Source: Psychrobacter sp. (GTDB lineage: Bacteria; Pseudomonadota; Gammaproteobacteria; Pseudomonadales; Moraxellaceae). Taken from it: a stretch of 5,236 nt of DNA. The translations under genes and the position numbers were made by a program. This document shows, one piece after another, positions 1 through 4,889 of the stretch. The notes under the pieces are model-generated. The model saw nothing but the letters and a program-made list of their open reading frames with translations, did no database searches and was not told the DNA's origin. How positions within the stretch are numbered: position 1 is the stretch's first letter; each line of letters opens with the position of its first letter. Where the stretch lies: contig JAHHUJ010000160.1 in the NCBI GenBank assembly GCA_020024075.1, positions 1-5,236 on the forward strand, written 5' to 3'.

Positions 1-1
1 G

Positions 2-49
2 GAACATAAAGAAAGCCTTCAACTGGTTAAATTTATGATTAAAGCCTAA
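2..49 (+). CDS. possible 3' end of an unidentified gene cut by the window edge
   Basis: Reading from base 2, the + strand is open for 15 codons to a TAA at 47-49 and would give the C-terminus EHKESLQLVKFMIKA. This looks like a charged amphipathic helix and would make the gene convergent with orn. So short a stretch is open by chance fairly often, and another frame (from base 3) is open for 11 codons, so this is only a candidate. I do not recognise a family. Confidence 0.3.
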   Translation, partial: EHKESLQLVKFMIKA

Positions 50-162
50 AAGAAGGTTTAAACATAATATAACTTAGCCAACGGCATAATTTGGATAGCT
101 CCAGATACTAGTTTCCAAAGCAGATATTAGCCCCCAAAAGCTACCCTTTTGATATCAATAGA
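50..162. other. spacer downstream of orn
   Basis: This spacer has no gene. It holds only weak symmetry: AAAAG/CTTTT arms with a 5-nt loop (136-150), nested inside GATAT/ATATC arms (123-127 and 152-156). A 12-bp palindrome, TAGATTAATCTA, lies at 159-170 across the orn stop codon. None has the stem strength or U-tract of an intrinsic terminator, so orn transcription may end further left or by another mechanism. Confidence 0.4.
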
Positions 163-744
163 TTAATCTAATAACTTAAAGAAGTGCTGGCGGTAGTGCT
201 TCAGCTCACGAATCGAGTCGCGAATATCATCCATAGCCAAATGGCTGCCCGTCTTCTCTACCCCTTTTAGAATATCAGGACGCCAGCGATAGCATAGCTC
301 TTTGATTGAGGAGACATCTAGGTTACGGTAGTGGAAGAAGCGCTCTAGTTGAGGCATCTGACGTGCCAAAAAACGTCTGTCTTGGCAAATTGAGTTACCA
401 CACATGGGCGACTTGCCCTCATCTACCCATTTAGTTAAAAACTCAATCGTTTCTTTTTCGGCTTGCTCAAGAGTCACAGTACTACGGCGTACTCGATCAA
501 TTAGCCCCGATTGACCATGCTGCTTGGTATTCCACTCATCCATAGCATTCAATTTTTGATCAGAAACCTTGATGGCAAACACTGGGCCTTCGGCCAACAC
601 ATTTAAGTCTTCATCGGTTACGATGGTCGCAATTTCAATGATATCGTCATTCATGGTATCTAAACCAGTCATTTCCAAATCAATCCAGATAAGACCTTTT
701 TTACCTTGGTTTTTAATTTTAATTTTATTGGGATGATCGCTCAT
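163..744 (-). CDS. orn: oligoribonuclease (3'-to-5' exoribonuclease, DEDDh family)
   Basis: Orn degrades oligoribonucleotides of about two to five residues, notably dinucleotides including pGpG from cyclic-di-GMP breakdown, to mononucleotides in the cytoplasm. The 193-residue product shows the whole DEDDh site: D22 and E24 in WIDLEMTGLD, the third acidic residue D122 in GNSICQDRRFL, and H168 with D173 in GSHLAMDDIRDS. The E. coli enzyme is 181 residues; the difference is mainly an N-terminal extension of about ten basic residues (KIKIKNQGKKG) before the first motif. The ATG at 744 is preceded by AGGA (754-751) at 6-nt spacing, so I accept this start and the extension. The gene is divergent from rsgA, an arrangement also known in E. 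coli. No convincing intrinsic terminator follows the stop. Family assignment is very secure. Confidence 0.97.
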   Translation of the reverse strand: MSDHPNKIKIKNQGKKGLIWIDLEMTGLDTMNDDIIEIATIVTDEDLNVLAEGPVFAIKVSDQKLNAMDEWNTKQHGQSGLIDRVRRSTVTLEQAEKETIEFLTKWVDEGKSPMCGNSICQDRRFLARQMPQLERFFHYRNLDVSSIKELCYRWRPDILKGVEKTGSHLAMDDIRDSIRELKHYRQHFFKLLD

Positions 745-837
745 AACATTTCCTAGACACTTTTAGTTCATAAAGATAAATAAAAAATAAAGTTAATAGT
801 AGACAGCCAAGTCCTTTATTATGATCTGCGGCTAGAC

Positions 838-865
838 AGAATACTCAATCCGAGTATGTTACCAA
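838..865 (-). promoter_or_regulatory. candidate orn promoter overlapping an inverted repeat
   Basis: On the - strand TTGGTA (865-860) and TATTCT (843-838) are separated by 16 nt, each matching the sigma-70 hexamers at four of six positions. The inverted repeat ATACTC-5 nt-GAGTAT (841-857) fills most of the spacer and part of the -10. On the opposite strand TAGACA (833-838) and TATGTT (855-860), also 16 nt apart, give an equally weak rightward candidate over the same dyad. Match quality is modest, so the assignment is tentative. Confidence 0.25.
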
Positions 866-896
866 ATTTAGCAGCTAAGACCTTAACTATTCACGC

Positions 897-912
897 AATA
901 TAACAGTTAAAC
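897..912 (+). repeat. 16-bp motif AATATAACAGTTAAAC, copy upstream of rsgA
   Basis: The same 16 bases occur, without mismatch, on the - strand at 5070-5055 upstream of adk. Both copies point towards their downstream gene, ending 139 nt (rsgA) and 165 nt (adk) before the start codon. The motif includes TATAAC, which could act as a -10 element, but no good -35 lies at the right distance in either copy. The function is unknown. Confidence 0.55.
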
Positions 913-1018
913 TTTGAATTTATTGTGCCAACGCCCAATAAACTATATCCTAGACACACAGATACTCACTGTCACTGTTTTTAGTAACTCTCGCGCTTAC
1001 TTAAGCACACTTCAATAT

Positions 1019-1048
1019 TATAGGTAACTTAAATATAGGTAACTTGAA
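1019..1048 (+). repeat. 15-bp tandem duplication in the rsgA ribosome-binding region
   Basis: Two adjacent 15-bp units (1019-1033 and 1034-1048) differ at one base; the first reads TATAGGTAACTTAAA. Each carries the Shine-Dalgarno-like AGGT. The copy nearer the gene (1037-1040) lies 11 nt before the ATG at 1052, the other 26 nt before it. Only the proximal copy is placed to serve rsgA, with rather long spacing. Confidence 0.8.
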
Positions 1049-1051
1049 TTT

Positions 1052-2233
1052 ATGGCTTTGATACGACAACGTAAGCTAACCAAGCAACAGCTTAGACGCA
1101 TTGACAAACAACAAGCTCAGCAACAAGAGTCAATTGATGGTAGCTTGATGGATGGCGTGGTTATGGCTCATTATGGCAAACAGTTGGAGGTTCAAGTGAC
1201 CTCCTTGCCAGCCATTATTCCAAACCCACCTATTGTGGCTGAGGGTGAGCCTGAGCCTTTTTGGCAGGCCATCGAGTTAGGCGATATTTGGCGCTGTCAT
1301 GTCCGCACCAACTTACCTATGTTAGCAACGGGGGATAAGGTTCGCTGGGTAGCTGACCCTAATACGGGCTTTGGCCGTATTGAGTCGGTTCAGCCGCGTA
1401 CCTCTTTAGTCTCGCGCCCAGACCGTTACCATAAGCTTAAGCCTGTGGCTGCCAACGTTGATATTTTAGCCATTGTCTTTGCCCCGCTACCTGCCGCTGC
1501 CCCTAACCTTATAGATCGCTATTTGGTGGTTTGTCATCATGCCGGTGTTAAGCCGCTGTTGGTATTAAACAAAGCAGATCTACTAGCCATTGAAGACTAT
1601 GCTTTCACCAAAAACTTACTCAATGAGTATCAAGACTTGGGTTATGAGGCAGTGCTAACAGCGGCCCCCTGCCCTGAAAATATTTTACTCAATCCCTCGC
1701 AGATTAGTAGTAAAAGCAGCCAAAAAGCTGTAAATAAGACTAAGCTGACTGATAGTGAGCCTTTACAGCAACAAGCTGAGCTGGGACTCACGGATTTGCA
1801 GCAGCAAATTAAAGATAAACTGGTAATCTTTGCTGGTCAATCAGGCGTTGGTAAAAGCACCTTAGTTAACGCCTTACTGCCCAATTCTGATCAAAGCGTT
1901 AATGTCATCTCTACCAACTCCAAGCTGGGTCAACACACCACTACCACCAGTCGCTTATTGCCTTTTAATCCTGAAGACCTTACTCAAGGCGGTATTGTTG
2001 ATACCCCAGGTATTCGTGAATACGGCATTTGGCACTTAACCCCAGATGATATTATTGCAGGGTTTGTTGAATTAAATCCCTTAGCCGGCGACTGTCAGTT
2101 TCGAGACTGCAAACACACCCATAATAGTAAAGGGTGTGCTTTGTGGCAGGCGGTAGCAGCAGGTAAAGTCATGCAGCGCCGTGTCGAAAGCTTGGTGACC
2201 TTGCAAGCAGAAGCAGACACCCCCACTTATTAG
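1052..2233 (+). CDS. rsgA: ribosome small subunit-dependent GTPase A
   Basis: RsgA (YjeQ) binds late 30S precursors, checks the decoding centre and leaves on GTP hydrolysis. The circular permutation is evident: an N-terminal OB-fold (about residues 32-117), then G4 NKAD (173-176), the P-loop GQSGVGKS (262-269), the switch GQHTTTTSRL (293-302) and G3 DTPG (317-320). A C-terminal zinc site follows, with C348, C353, H355 and C362. At 393 residues it is about 40 longer than E. coli RsgA. The extra sequence sits in a proline-rich OB-fold loop (about 51-76) and a Gln/Ser/Lys-rich linker between the G4/G5 region and the P-loop (about 207-243). A basic, Gln-rich N-terminus (residues 1-26) is typical. 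The ATG at 1052 is the first possible start, since an in-frame TAA lies at 1040-1042. A stem-loop follows the stop. Confidence 0.96.
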   Translation: MALIRQRKLTKQQLRRIDKQQAQQQESIDGSLMDGVVMAHYGKQLEVQVTSLPAIIPNPPIVAEGEPEPFWQAIELGDIWRCHVRTNLPMLATGDKVRWVADPNTGFGRIESVQPRTSLVSRPDRYHKLKPVAANVDILAIVFAPLPAAAPNLIDRYLVVCHHAGVKPLLVLNKADLLAIEDYAFTKNLLNEYQDLGYEAVLTAAPCPENILLNPSQISSKSSQKAVNKTKLTDSEPLQQQAELGLTDLQQQIKDKLVIFAGQSGVGKSTLVNALLPNSDQSVNVISTNSKLGQHTTTTSRLLPFNPEDLTQGGIVDTPGIREYGIWHLTPDDIIAGFVELNPLAGDCQFRDCKHTHNSKGCALWQAVAAGKVMQRRVESLVTLQAEADTPTY

Positions 2234-2253
2234 ATATTGACTACTATACTCTA

Positions 2254-2292
2254 AATAGAGAATTGTAACCGCTAAATTAGCAATTCTCTATT
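2254..2292 (+). terminator. 12-bp perfect stem-loop after rsgA, possible terminator
   Basis: AATAGAGAATTG (2254-2265) is the exact reverse complement of 2281-2292, with a 15-nt loop in which TAA (2266-2268) and TTA (2277-2279) can also pair. It starts 20 nt past the rsgA stop, the usual place for a terminator. The stem is AT-rich and is followed by TTGTCGTT rather than a U-tract, so intrinsic termination would be weak. It could equally protect the rsgA 3' end. Confidence 0.45.
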
Positions 2293-2322
2293 GTCGTTAA
2301 TGCATTCTAACGCTTATCACGT

Positions 2323-2328
2323 TATAAT
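2323..2328 (+). promoter_or_regulatory. consensus -10 element for the rhodanese gene
   Basis: A perfect TATAAT lies 33 nt before the TTG start, leaving a short leader of about 25 nt that holds the ribosome-binding site. No good -35 is present: the base positions 16 nt upstream read TGCATT. The promoter assignment therefore rests on the -10 and its position. Confidence 0.45.
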
Positions 2329-2349
2329 AATCGCCATAAAAATTTTACT

Positions 2350-2363
2350 GGAGAAGTGTTTTG
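2350..2363 (+). promoter_or_regulatory. ribosome-binding site that decides a TTG start
   Basis: GGAG (2350-2353) lies 7 nt before TTG (2361-2363). An in-frame stop at 2337-2339 rules out any earlier ATG, and the next ATG (2388, residue 10) has no comparable site and would remove residues just before the membrane helix. TTG initiation is the best reading. Confidence 0.75.
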
Positions 2364-2822
2364 TCACTAGATCGTTGGCTTGAATTTATGGGGAACCACC
2401 CTTTCTTATTTGGTACTTTGGCTGTACTTATCTTTTTATTTTTTACGGTTGAAAATAAACGCAGTGGTAAAAAGATTTCGCCCAATACTTTAGGTACTTT
2501 AGTTAACTCTCAAAATGCACAAATTATTGATATTCGTGCTAAGAAAAAGTTTGAGACAGGGTATATCCAAGGTAGCCGCAATATCCCTTTCACCCAATTA
2601 AAAGACCGTTTAGAAGAAATCAGAGCCATTGAAGCTCCTGTTGTGGTAGTTTGTGATATGGGTATTCAAGCAGGTGCTGCGGTACAATTAATTGGCAAAC
2701 CAAACGTATTTCGTCTTGACGGCGGTATCGGCGGTTGGCAAGCAGCTGGGATGCCACTAGTTGGGGGTACGGTAAAAAAATCAAAAACTGTGGATGGCAA
2801 AGCTAAAGTAAAAGCAAAATAA
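2361..2822 (+). CDS. membrane-anchored rhodanese-like protein, YibN type
   Basis: This 153-residue protein has one N-terminal transmembrane helix (about residues 14-30, PFLFGTLAVLIFLFFTV) and then a single rhodanese domain (about 43-134). Positive charges after the helix (K33, R34, K37, K38) predict that the domain is cytoplasmic. Domain landmarks are IDIRA (56-60), GYIQGSRNIP (67-76), the active-site cysteine C98 in CDMGIQA, and the closing GGIGGW (121-126). The loop has Q103 where many sulfurtransferases have arginine, so sulfurtransferase activity on thiosulfate is uncertain. The last 15 residues are lysine-rich. E. coli yibN lies just before grxC and secB, and the same order here supports orthology; I recall recent work linking YibN to the YidC insertase. 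The physiological substrate is not established from sequence. Confidence 0.88.
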   Translation: MSLDRWLEFMGNHPFLFGTLAVLIFLFFTVENKRSGKKISPNTLGTLVNSQNAQIIDIRAKKKFETGYIQGSRNIPFTQLKDRLEEIRAIEAPVVVVCDMGIQAGAAVQLIGKPNVFRLDGGIGGWQAAGMPLVGGTVKKSKTVDGKAKVKAK

Positions 2823-2862
2823 ATAACAAAAAGTAAGGTTGTGCCTATCTATGTCGTGCTTA

Positions 2863-2898
2863 TTTATAAAGATTAGTACGTTTATAAAGATTAGTACG
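2863..2898. repeat. perfect 18-bp tandem duplication
   Basis: TTTATAAAGATTAGTACG occurs twice in direct succession (2863-2880 and 2881-2898) with no mismatch, about 40 nt after the rhodanese stop. Identical units suggest a recent slippage duplication. I see no hairpin or recognised protein site in the unit. Confidence 0.9.
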
Positions 2899-3005
2899 AT
2901 TTTTAGAAAGCTTAGTGCTACCTTAATTGTATTATTTAGCCCTTAAAGCAGTGATTATCTGTAAGCTGCGATTACCAAACTCTACCCTGCACACATTAAG
3001 TAATG

Positions 3006-3028
3006 TATCTGGTACAAAATGCCAGATA
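3006..3028. repeat. 7-bp inverted repeat upstream of grxC
   Basis: TATCTGG (3006-3012) pairs with CCAGATA (3022-3028) around a 9-nt loop, and the first loop pair could add a G-T wobble. It ends 10 nt before a TATAAT. It could be an operator or an mRNA hairpin; without a U-tract it is not a standard terminator. Confidence 0.45.
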
Positions 3029-3063
3029 AACCCTTAATTATAATGGACGGTGTTTTGGTACAA

Positions 3064-3093
3064 TTGACATTTAAAGCGACACCAATAAATATT
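3064..3093 (+). promoter_or_regulatory. candidate grxC promoter
   Basis: A perfect -35 hexamer TTGACA (3064-3069) is followed after 18 nt by AATATT (3088-3093), four of six matches to the -10. Transcription would start near 3100, giving a very short leader before the ATG at 3117. A perfect TATAAT at 3097-3102 is too far from this -35 (27 nt) to pair with it. Confidence 0.4.
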
Positions 3094-3106
3094 TCATATA
3101 ATCAAA

Positions 3107-3119
3107 AGGATTGCTCATG
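3107..3119 (+). promoter_or_regulatory. ribosome-binding site that fixes the grxC start
   Basis: AGGA (3107-3110) lies 6 nt before ATG (3117-3119). An in-frame TTG at 3111 directly abuts the AGGA, which leaves no spacing, so the ATG is the true start. Confidence 0.8.
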
Positions 3120-3380
3120 ACTGCTCCTGTTACTGTATATACAACCCCTATTTGCCCTTATTGCTCCAATGCCAAACAGCTTTTAAAATCAAAAAGCATT
3201 GAGTATAGAGAAATCGGTATGCATGATATGAGTTCTGATGAGCGTATGGCTTTAATGAAAAAGACCAACAACTACAGAACAGTTCCACAAATCTTTGTCG
3301 GTGAAACTTTCATCGGTGGCTTTGATGAGCTAAACGCATTGAATGAAAGTGGTAAACTTGATGAAATGCTGAACGCTTAA
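3117..3380 (+). CDS. grxC: glutaredoxin 3
   Basis: Glutaredoxins are small cytoplasmic thiol-disulfide oxidoreductases that use glutathione to reduce protein disulfides and mixed disulfides. The 87-residue product fits the family's usual length (E. coli Grx3 has about 83). It shows the dithiol active site CPYC (C13-C16), the cis-proline motif TVP (55-57) in RTVPQIFVG, and the glutathione-binding GGFDEL (67-72). The class is certain, and assignment to the Grx3 subtype rests on CPYC and on the rhodanese-grxC-secB order. It precedes secB by 75 nt, a gap with promoter-like hexamers, so the two genes may be co-transcribed, separately transcribed, or both. I see no sign of truncation or a missing residue. 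Confidence 0.95.
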   Translation: MTAPVTVYTTPICPYCSNAKQLLKSKSIEYREIGMHDMSSDERMALMKKTNNYRTVPQIFVGETFIGGFDELNALNESGKLDEMLNA

Positions 3381-3390
3381 TTTTATGCAT

Positions 3391-3423
3391 TTGGCAACTC
3401 TATTAACTCTATAATTTTATAAT
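3391..3423 (+). promoter_or_regulatory. promoter-like elements before secB
   Basis: TTGGCA (3391-3396, five of six -35 matches) is followed by two perfect TATAAT hexamers at 3410-3415 and 3418-3423. The spacings are 13 and 21 nt, on either side of the usual 17, so neither pairing is ideal. The cluster still suggests that secB has a promoter of its own. Confidence 0.35.
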
Positions 3424-3455
3424 CATAAAGTTTAACTTAAAAAAGGATATTTTTC

Positions 3456-3905
3456 ATGGCTGAACAACAAGCGCAACCTCAACTAGCCCTTGAACGTATT
3501 TATGTAAAAGATATGTCACTTGAAGTGGCTGGTGCAGAAGTATTTACCAAAGAATGGCAACCAGAGCTAGATATTAATCTAGCGACTAATGCTGAACCAC
3601 TAGATGAAGATCACTATCAAGTGGTTCTAACCGTGACTGTAAATGCACAAAACGCAGGTTCGGCAGCCTTTATCGCTGAAGTCCATCAAGCTGGTATCTT
3701 CTTGATCAAAGACATCCCAGAAGATCAAATTGGTCAAATTTTAGGTGCTTACTGCCCTAATATCCTGTTCCCATACGCACGTGAAGTTATCAGTGATATC
3801 GTAACCCGTGGTAGCTTCCCACAGTTATTATTAGCACCAGTTAACTTTGACCAAGCATATGCTCAGAGCCAACAACAAGCCGCTGATGCTCAAGGCAACG
3901 CTTAA
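3456..3905 (+). CDS. secB: protein-export chaperone SecB
   Basis: SecB is a cytoplasmic homotetramer that keeps precursor proteins unfolded and passes them to SecA for export through SecYEG. The 149-residue product matches the family (E. coli 155). It has the N-terminal ALERIYVKDMSLE (11-23), the highly conserved LGAYCPNILFPYARE (96-110) and RGSFPQLLLAPVNFD (118-132), and a Gln/Ala-rich C-terminal tail (134-149), where SecB normally contacts the SecA zinc domain. AGGA (3444-3447) sits 8 nt before the ATG. In E. coli gpsA follows secB; here a strong terminator follows and the next gene, adk, is convergent, so secB ends the transcription unit. Confidence 0.97.
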   Translation: MAEQQAQPQLALERIYVKDMSLEVAGAEVFTKEWQPELDINLATNAEPLDEDHYQVVLTVTVNAQNAGSAAFIAEVHQAGIFLIKDIPEDQIGQILGAYCPNILFPYAREVISDIVTRGSFPQLLLAPVNFDQAYAQSQQQAADAQGNA

Positions 3906-3939
3906 TTAATTGTACTGCAACTGCATACAACTAGCTGAC

Positions 3940-3983
3940 CTAGCTATTTAGTTTAGCTAGGCTTAGTCTAACTAAATAGCTAG
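3940..3983. repeat. 14-bp perfect inverted repeat after secB
   Basis: CTAGCTATTTAGTT (3940-3953) is the exact reverse complement of 3970-3983, with a 16-nt loop. It ends 2 nt before the stem of the secB terminator and has no U-tract. CTAGCT also occurs at 3931-3936, so the left side looks partly duplicated. It may stabilise the secB mRNA end or be a remnant of an earlier terminator. Confidence 0.8.
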
Positions 3984-3985
3984 TT

Positions 3986-4019
3986 AAAGCCACTATAAGC
4001 TACTTATAGTGGCTTTTTT
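3986..4019 (+). terminator. intrinsic terminator of the secB transcript
   Basis: A 14-bp perfect stem (3986-3999 with 4003-4016) closes a 3-nt loop, and the run of T at 4014-4019 forms the U-tract. The AAAG/CTTT base makes it partly usable in the opposite direction. It lies 80 nt past the secB stop, after a separate inverted repeat. Confidence 0.93.
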
Positions 4020-4094
4020 AATATCTGTTATATTTGACTGTTTGCCCTATGCAGTCTCAAAACCAAACCCACTCGATAAAATTAATATATATAA

Positions 4095-4140
4095 CCAAAT
4101 AAAATATAGAGCCAATAAAATTATAAAATCCAATAAAAAA
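4095..4140. repeat. degenerate 17-18 bp triple repeat
   Basis: Units beginning at 4095 (CCAAATAAAA), 4112 (CCAATAAAA) and 4130 (CCAATAAAA) recur every 17-18 bp, with diverged A/T-rich remainders. The last unit supplies the A-run that is the U-tract of the adk terminator. With this base composition, chance is a real alternative. Confidence 0.4.
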
Positions 4141-4167
4141 GCCCCGTATCTAACAAGATAGCGGGGC
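4135..4167 (-). terminator. intrinsic terminator of adk
   Basis: Read on the - strand, GCCCCG (4167-4162), an unpaired C at 4161 and TATCT form one arm, pairing with AGATA and CGGGGC (to 4141) around a 4-nt loop. Six U residues follow (A-run 4135-4140 on the + strand). It lies 66 nt past the adk stop, and the GC-rich stem base directly before the U-tract is the classic arrangement. Confidence 0.93.
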
Positions 4168-4232
4168 CCTATAGTGGCTTATAAACTAAATTCTCAATTC
4201 ACATTTGGAATGAAATTTAGTAATAAAACAAA

Positions 4233-4889
4233 CTAACCTTTTAGTGCACCAAGGATATTTTGCTTAACCACATCGATGTCTTTAGTACCATCAAACTGGT
4301 GATATTTAGGCGCATTGGCATCTTCTTTGGCTTTGTTCTGATAAAAACCAACTAAAGTAGAAGTTTGATCATGGTACGTGGCCAGACGATCACGAACGGT
4401 TTCTTCTTTGTCATCATCACGCTGAATTAGTGGCTCACCAGTAACATCATCTAAGCCTTCTTGCTTAGGTGGATTGTATTTTAGGTGATAGACACGACCA
4501 GAGCCTGGATGCTGGCGACGACCAGACAAACGAGAAACAATTTCATCATCTGGAACACTGATTTCTACCACATGGTCGATATCAACACCCGCTTCAATCA
4601 AAGCTTCTGCTTGAGGGATAGTACGTGGGAAACCATCGAAGATACAACCATTTGCACAGTCAGGCTTCGCGATACGTTCTTTCACCAAATTAATGATTAG
4701 ATCATCAGATACTAAACCACCTGACTTCATGATGCCTTCAGCTTTTTTGCCTAGCTCTGTTCCTTCTTTGATAGCAGCGCGTAGCATATCGCCAGTTGAA
4801 ATTTGTGGAATATCATATTCTTTCGATATGAACTGTGCTTGGGTTCCTTTACCTGCCCCTGGAGGCCCTAGCAAAATAATACGCATCAT
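4233..4889 (-). CDS. adk: adenylate kinase
   Basis: Adk interconverts ATP + AMP and 2 ADP in the cytoplasm and is essential for energy balance and nucleotide synthesis. The 218-residue product has the P-loop GPPGAGKGT (8-16), the AMP-binding STGDMLR (31-37), GFPRTIPQAE (86-95), and a long-form LID domain (about 123-160) starting GRRQHPGSGRVYH. LID and core arginines R124, R157 and R168 are in place. The LID lacks the four cysteines of zinc-binding forms, as expected in Gram-negative bacteria. Two ATGs are adjacent (4889 and 4886). AGAGGA (4903-4898) is 8 nt from the first and 11 from the second; the family usually begins MRIILLG, so the protein may start at either, a one-residue difference. 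Its own terminator lies 66 nt downstream. The gene appears monocistronic. Confidence 0.97.
   Translation of the reverse strand: MMRIILLGPPGAGKGTQAQFISKEYDIPQISTGDMLRAAIKEGTELGKKAEGIMKSGGLVSDDLIINLVKERIAKPDCANGCIFDGFPRTIPQAEALIEAGVDIDHVVEISVPDDEIVSRLSGRRQHPGSGRVYHLKYNPPKQEGLDDVTGEPLIQRDDDKEETVRDRLATYHDQTSTLVGFYQNKAKEDANAPKYHQFDGTKDIDVVKQNILGALKG

Larger units (their letters stand above)
745..1051. promoter_or_regulatory. divergent orn-rsgA intergenic region
   Basis: This 307-bp spacer must hold the promoters for both divergent genes. No perfect sigma-70 promoter is visible. Landmarks are a 6-bp inverted repeat at 841-857, a 16-bp motif shared with the adk upstream region at 897-912 (it contains TATAAC, one base from the -10 consensus), a direct repeat TCCTAGACAC at 751-760 and 948-957, and a 15-bp tandem duplication just before the rsgA start. 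I see no plausible small ORF and no tRNA-like fold. Confidence 0.6.
2823..3116. other. 294-bp spacer between the rhodanese gene and grxC
   Basis: The spacer has no gene. It contains the 18-bp duplication, an inverted repeat TATCTGG/CCAGATA at 3006-3028, a perfect TATAAT at 3039-3044 without a matching -35, and TTGACA at 3064-3069. TGGTACAA occurs twice (3010-3017 and 3056-3063). No clear terminator follows the rhodanese gene, so read-through into grxC is possible alongside a separate grxC promoter. Confidence 0.5.
3906..4232. other. convergent secB-adk intergenic region
   Basis: This 327-bp spacer carries the two gene-specific terminators and no gene. Between them (4020-4140) the sequence is very AT-rich. 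AATAT-CTGTT-ATATT (4020-4034) is a small inverted repeat. Three loosely similar units beginning CCAA(A)TAAAA occur at 4095, 4112 and 4130 (17-18 bp apart). ACTAAATT (4185-4192) and its complement at 4214-4221 form a weak 8-bp stem just after the adk stop. Confidence 0.6.

Noticed and set aside
745..1051. tRNA or small RNA gene in the long divergent spacer
   Set aside because: I found no cloverleaf pattern, T-loop sequence or hairpin with a U-tract. Only a 6-bp dyad and short repeats are present.
2863..2898. CRISPR repeats or an integration site
   Set aside because: The two 18-bp units are directly adjacent with no spacer, there are only two, and no cas, integrase or tRNA gene is nearby.
3111..3116. 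TTG at 3111 as the grxC start
   Set aside because: It touches the AGGA with no spacing; the ATG at 3117 has a normal 6-nt gap and gives the usual family N-terminus.
3940..3983. Terminal inverted repeats of a small insertion element
   Set aside because: The loop is only 16 nt, there is no flanking target duplication, and it sits at the 3' end of secB where hairpins are expected.
4485..4700. 71-codon open frame on the + strand within adk
   Set aside because: It lies wholly inside adk on the opposite strand, has no ribosome-binding site or recognisable domain, and adk is unmistakable.
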